Shown piece after piece: positions 1 to 6,000 of a stretch of DNA of 12,058 nucleotides. Position numbers and translations under genes: made by a program. The stretch is from NCBI GenBank assembly GCA_044378055.1, contig JBILXY010000023.1, positions 1 through 12,058 of the forward strand, given 5' to 3'. This stretch comes from JBILXY01 sp044378055 (GTDB taxonomy: Bacteria; Patescibacteriota; JACMRA01). The notes under the pieces were generated by a model, which did not search any database, was not told where the DNA came from, and worked only from the letters and a program-made list of their open reading frames with translations. Positions within the stretch are counted from its first letter, which is position 1. Each line of letters opens with the position of its first letter.

Positions 1-3000
1 TTAATCCATCAAATTGTACAACTTACACAGCTAACGGAGGAACAACAGCTGCTGGAGTATGTTTTGTTAAACTATATGAAAAAAGTGGAGTATTATATAA
101 AAGTTTAGATATAGCCCCAGGAGAAACAGTTAATGTTAGAAACTATTACAACAACACTACAACAGCATCTGTAACAGCAGCTAATATTACAGACAGCATG
201 CCTGCCAACTTTACTAGAACAGGAACTGTAACAAATAATTATGTAGATGCTGCACCTGTAACACTAAACAATAATGTATTCACAGGACAAAACCTTTCAG
301 TAGCCCCAGGTGCTGGGTATTTTGGTTATGTTGCGGATAATACCACAACAAGTAGTAATTTGGAATTGGGGAAGAAGAGGTATATGCATGTACTAGTCTG
401 CAGCGCAAATACATATCAAGATATTTATGTATCAAGGGTTAGTTTTAATAATTCCTCAGCCTTTATTCCACAGAATTGTGGATCAGGGTTTAGTTACACA
501 GGTGTGCAAGTAGTAGCTAGTCCTGGTTCCGGATCGACGGCAAATGGGAGCGCTGGGAATCCAATTTATGTAGATTTAGTAGGACAAAGGTATTTACATA
601 TACTTTCTTGTAGTCCAGTTTCTGATCAAGATTTATTCTTAAGACAGATTACTGCAAAAAATAATACAACATCTATCGGTACAAATTGTGGTGGAGCTGG
701 ATATAGTGCAAGTGGTCTGGGTACTCTTACTCTTACTCAACCTTCAGGAGCAAATCCTACATATGAAGATATGCTTGGGAAGACAAATTTTTTCATGATT
801 CAATGCACATCAACGGCTAGCCAAGACTTCTTTATTAGAAGGTTTGAGTTTACAAACAGCTCGGCAATTTCAAGTACTGCTTGTGGTGGCAGTGGATTTA
901 CATCTTCAGGAGTGGGTGCTACAGGTGATGGAACTAGTGGAAACCCTTTTGGAGGTAGTGTAAACGACGCCGCCCGAGGTTACGGCTACATCTCCTACTC
1001 CATGCAAGCTCCTAGTAGTGGACTTACTAATGGTCAACAGGTAGGAACAACAGGTACTTTAGCAGCTAATGGGAACAAAACATCTGGTGTTGCAGCAGAC
1101 TTAAGAATAAAAATAACCTCTAATCCAGAATATTCTAATCTCATAGTAACTCCAGCTGATCCACTCATTGGAACAAATTATACTATTACTGGTTCAGGAT
1201 TTAAAGACTCTGCTAATGACCAGGCTTTAAACGGAATTCCTTGTAATATAAACATGACAGGACCAAATGGTTATTCAAACAACTTTGTTACAGGAAATAT
1301 TGTTGGTGGGATTTGCTCTTACAGCTTTAATTCAGCTACAATTCCTAAAGTGGCTGGAACTTATACAGTTTCAATTACAGTACAAGGTGTATCCAACAAC
1401 CTAACTACAACTACAACCAATTTCAATTATTATTACGATATCTATCTAACAAACGGTAGTGGTTTCGATTTAACCGGAAAAATTCCTGGTACTATAACTT
1501 CCAGCCAAGCAAGTATTGTACAAGGTGACCCTGATCCAATTTTTACTTCGCCAATAATTAGAAGGTTTGATAATTCAACCTTAATTCCAACAGGAACTTC
1601 ATGTGCAATTTTAATTACCATCGCTGGTGGAAGCGAAGTAGCCTATACCGGGACTACAAATTCAAACGGACAATGTGTGGTTACTGTTCCAAATAATAGT
1701 TTTACTGGTGGAACTTTGTCGATTCGAAATAGAGTAACCTTGGAAGGTGCCAATTTCTTCACCAACCCAAACACTTCAATTTTAATTCAGAATTTCCCTT
1801 CCAATAAAGCCAAAGCAGATAGTGTATTTACGGGTCAACCTAAACTTACTGCCCAAATTAGTGCTCCAGACCCTACTTTAATTGGTTCAGACTATACACT
1901 AACAGTTTCGGGGCTTGAAGATTCCTTAATTAACGCCAGACCGCTTGCTGGATTAAACTGTTCCATAATTATTTCTGGGCCAAACAGTTATTCAAATACT
2001 TTATCAGTTCCAGTTACCAGTGGAAATTGTACCACAACCCTTTCTGGAAATGTACCACAAACCCCTGGACAATATAATTACAAAATTCAAGTAGCTGGTG
2101 ATAGTGGCATTTTAGAAAGCCCTACAGTAAACTTTAACAGATTATTTAACATCAAGTTAAGCGGAGGAGTAAATGGAATCAACGGAACAATTCCAGGTTT
2201 AACCACCTCATCTCAAACACCTTTGCTTGTAAATACAGCCACAACGTTAACTTCCCCTGCCATAAGAAACCTTGCAGATAATGCCAACCGGGTTGGGCTA
2301 ACCTGTAGAAATGTTTTGAAAATAAACGCAGGCGCCGATCAATTCTTTAACGGAACTTTAAATGGTAGTGGACAATGTGTTACCGCAATTTCCGGTGCTG
2401 CTATTACAACCACAGGTACAGCTTACATCAAAACACAAGTAAGTGTTATCAATTCAGATTTTAATTCTAATTATACTTTTGAAACAGGTAATAATTCCTT
2501 GCCTATTCGTTTTGCTCCAACTGCTTCAATTTGTGCCAACCAAACTTTCAGAGACGACAACAAAAATGGCTCGCGTGATGGTGCTGAACCATTGCTTGCT
2601 GGTGTTACAACCAGATTAAAAGATTCTGGAAATGCTACAGTTTTAGCCACCCTAACCACAGATGCAACCGGACCAAACTGTTTCACATCTTTGTACGACG
2701 ACACCTATTACATTGAACAAGTACTTCCAACTGGTGGAACTTTACAGACTGCTAGTTTAAGTTACCAAGTAGTTTTAGCAGTAGGTGCTACTGAAAATAG
2801 AAGTTTTGGTTATAACGGAGATGCCGTAATCTGCCCTACTCCAACCTTTATTGATATTAACCAGAACGGTATTTACGAAAATGGTGGCGGTGATTATTTA
2901 ATTGCAGGTCTTGTAACCAATTTATTCTTAACCTCTGATTTAAATAATTCCTTGGAACAAATTACCACGAACGCTGGTGGAACCAACTGTTTTACAGCTA

Positions 3001-6000
3001 TAAAGCCAGGTAATTACACTATAATTCAAGATGCTCCTGCCTTAACAACATCAACCACTGGAACAATTGTAAGTAACAAAGTATCCCAAAATATTACTTT
3101 AACCTTTGGAACTAATTTTAACCAAAAGTTTGGATATAGCATAATTCCTTCCCAAAAAGCCAAGCCTCAGGCTTCTCCAAATGAAACTAAGCCAGTTTAT
3201 ACTTCCATTTTTCAGTTAACAAGTGTTAACCCAACTTATAATGAAAGAGCCTTTGTAAATTATCCAGTTTCTTCTACCATTTCAGGCCTATTAGATAGCA
3301 ACACTAACCTTGCCTTAAACGGAACAGGTATTTGTAGTGCAACATTTAGCGGGCCATCCTTCCCTTCCCCAGTTACAGTGCCAAGTTTAGATGTTGTTTC
3401 TGGTTCATGTGTTGTTAATAATAGCAATAATTCAAGCGTAATTCCAACCAGTATTGGAAGTGGTAATACTGTTGTATTCACAGTACAAGGAGATAGTATA
3501 AACCTAGTATCTGACCCTCATACTTTTGAAGTATTTTCAGGAAATTCAACTATTTGTGCTATACCTTTTGCTGATTATAATTTAAACGGAACTAGACAAA
3601 GTAATGAACCATATTTGGCCGGAGTTCAAACTGAATTATTCAATGGGGTTACCTTATTAGAAACAGTTAATTCAAATATTAATGGAACAGCTTGCTTTAC
3701 TCCAAGAAGTTCTGGAATTAACTACACCATTACCCAAACTGCACCTTCTGGAGCTGTACTAACCACTGGTACGCTTTCTAGAAATATAAATCCTTTCCCT
3801 GAAACTACCAATAACGAAACTTATGCCTACAAAGGTGATAGCACTATTACCCCACTGGCCTTTAGAGATGATAACAGAAACGGAGTAAATAATAGCGAAG
3901 TTGCCTTAAATAGTTTATTTACTGCAACGCTTAAAGATTACGCAGGAAATACAATTAGTTCTGGATTAAGCATAAATGGCACAAACAATTTTGGTAATTT
4001 GTTATCCAATGCTGCATTAGGCGGAAACTATGTAGTAGAAATCAACACTGCTGGTTTGCTAACAACCAATACTACAAACAATAACCCCGCAACTATCTCT
4101 GGCCTTAGCAACGCTTCTAATCAAGATGTTAACTTTGGCTATGCTTCAGATGCCACTATCTGCCCTAACCCTAGCTTCTACGACTACAACAAGGACGGAA
4201 TAAAAGATGGAAATGAGCCAAACATTGCAGGGCTTGCAACTAGATTGCTTTTAGCTTCTGATAATTCTCAGATAGCAACCCTTTCAACTAATTTAAGTGG
4301 AAATAATTGTTTCACCAATGTAATTCCTAACAATTATATTATCGAACAAACCCACCCAGTTGGAGCAGTTTTGACCACAACTCCTGGCACTCAAAGCGGA
4401 GGTCTTATTACAACCACAGTTACTTCCAGTTTCGGAGTTAACCAAGCCAGAATTTTCGGCTATAAAGGTGATGCTACAATTTGTCCTAACCCTAGCTTCC
4501 AAGATTTAAATAAGGATGGACTAAAGGATGGGCCAGAGCCATTAATATCTGGATTAACCACAGTTCTAAAAGATAGCAACGGAGTTACAATGCAAACACT
4601 TACTACAAATGGAAGTAATTGTTTCACCGAAATTTTAGCAGGAAATTATCAGGTTGTGCAAACTCCTCCAAGTAATTCCACTTCTACAACCGGAGGTGTA
4701 ACCAAGAATGTTACTGTAGTTTCCGCCCAAAGTTTAGATGTACCATTTGGTTACAACGGCGAGCCTTTAGTCTGTCCAATTGTATTCAGAGATGATAATA
4801 GCAACGGTGTAAAAGATAATGGGGAAGTTAATCTAGAAGGATCGACTTTAACTTTAAGAGATTCACTAAATGTTCAAGTTGGAAATACAATTACTTCCAA
4901 TGGAACTGTTCAGTGTTTCACACCGCTAACTATTGGCGAAAATTATACTGTAACTGCTACCTCGCCAAGCGGATATTCAGCCACTACATCTTTAACTGCC
5001 AATATTACTGCAGCTTTCGGTCAAAGCTATACTCCATCTTTTGGATTTAACGGAAATGCAACAGTTTGTGTAACAAATTCCTTCAACGATTTAAATGGAA
5101 ACGGAGTTGCCGATAATTCTGAAACTTCCATAGCTGGCCTTACCACAGTTATTAAGTTGAACGGTAGCAATACTGACATTCAATCTGTAACAACCAATTC
5201 AAGCGGAGCAGCCTGTTTCAATTCGCTTCCGCCTGCCCAGTACAAGGTAATTCAAACAGGACCAACTGGAACTGGTTCAACCACTGGCGGAGATCAAATT
5301 TTTACACTTACTGCTGGTCAAAACAAAAATATTACTTTTGGTTATTCTGGTTCAGGGGCAATTTGTGTAAATCTATTTAACGATTCCAATTTTAATGGCA
5401 GACTTGATAGTGGCGAAACTTATATTGCCAACATTACGGTTGAATTATTTCTTCAAAGTAATCTGGCTGCAGTTCTGGACACAAAAACCACTAATGCCTC
5501 TACCAATGTGTGTTTCACCCAACTTTACGGAGAAAATTACCAAGTTAAAATTGTTACAATAGGCTTCCTAAATGATAATCTATACGGAGTAACAACCGGG
5601 TCAGCGACCCAGAATATCACTTTGGATAATGGAAATAACTACTATTCGACCAATTTGTTTGGCTTTACCAATAACCCTGATTTTGTAAAAGGTGCTTTCC
5701 GTGGTTTAGTTTACATAGATAGAAACGAAAATTCCCAATACAACACCAAAGGTAATGACGGCGTTGAAGTAACAGTTTATGATAACGATGTTCCAATTGT
5801 AGAAAAAGAAGTTAAGTTATTAAAAGATTCTGGAGGAGGAAACTTTGTGCTTGAAGATACTCAAATAACCGATTCAATTGGAGAATTTAATTTCCTTGGC
5901 TTGTTACCTGGAGTTTATAAAATCGAAATTGCAAACGACACTGGAATTGTAGCAGTTACCCCAAACCCTTCTACCAGAACTTTAACTGTAACCACCAATG

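Noticed and set aside
360..920. CRISPR array or DNA repeat array
   Set aside because: The periodicity is at protein level with diverged codons and no identical direct repeats or unique spacers.
2471..2704. Minus-strand open frame inside the giant gene; similar ones at 3260-3481, 4293-4502, 6370-6594, 9232-9429 and 11030-11215
   Set aside because: They lie opposite well-supported domains, show no family resemblance, and look like complements of repetitive Thr/Asn/Gly codons.
4149..4500. Possible DNA-level recent tandem repeat between modules 5 and 6
   Set aside because: Identity is limited to about 15 bases plus the short protein motif; the rest of the modules differ in length and sequence.
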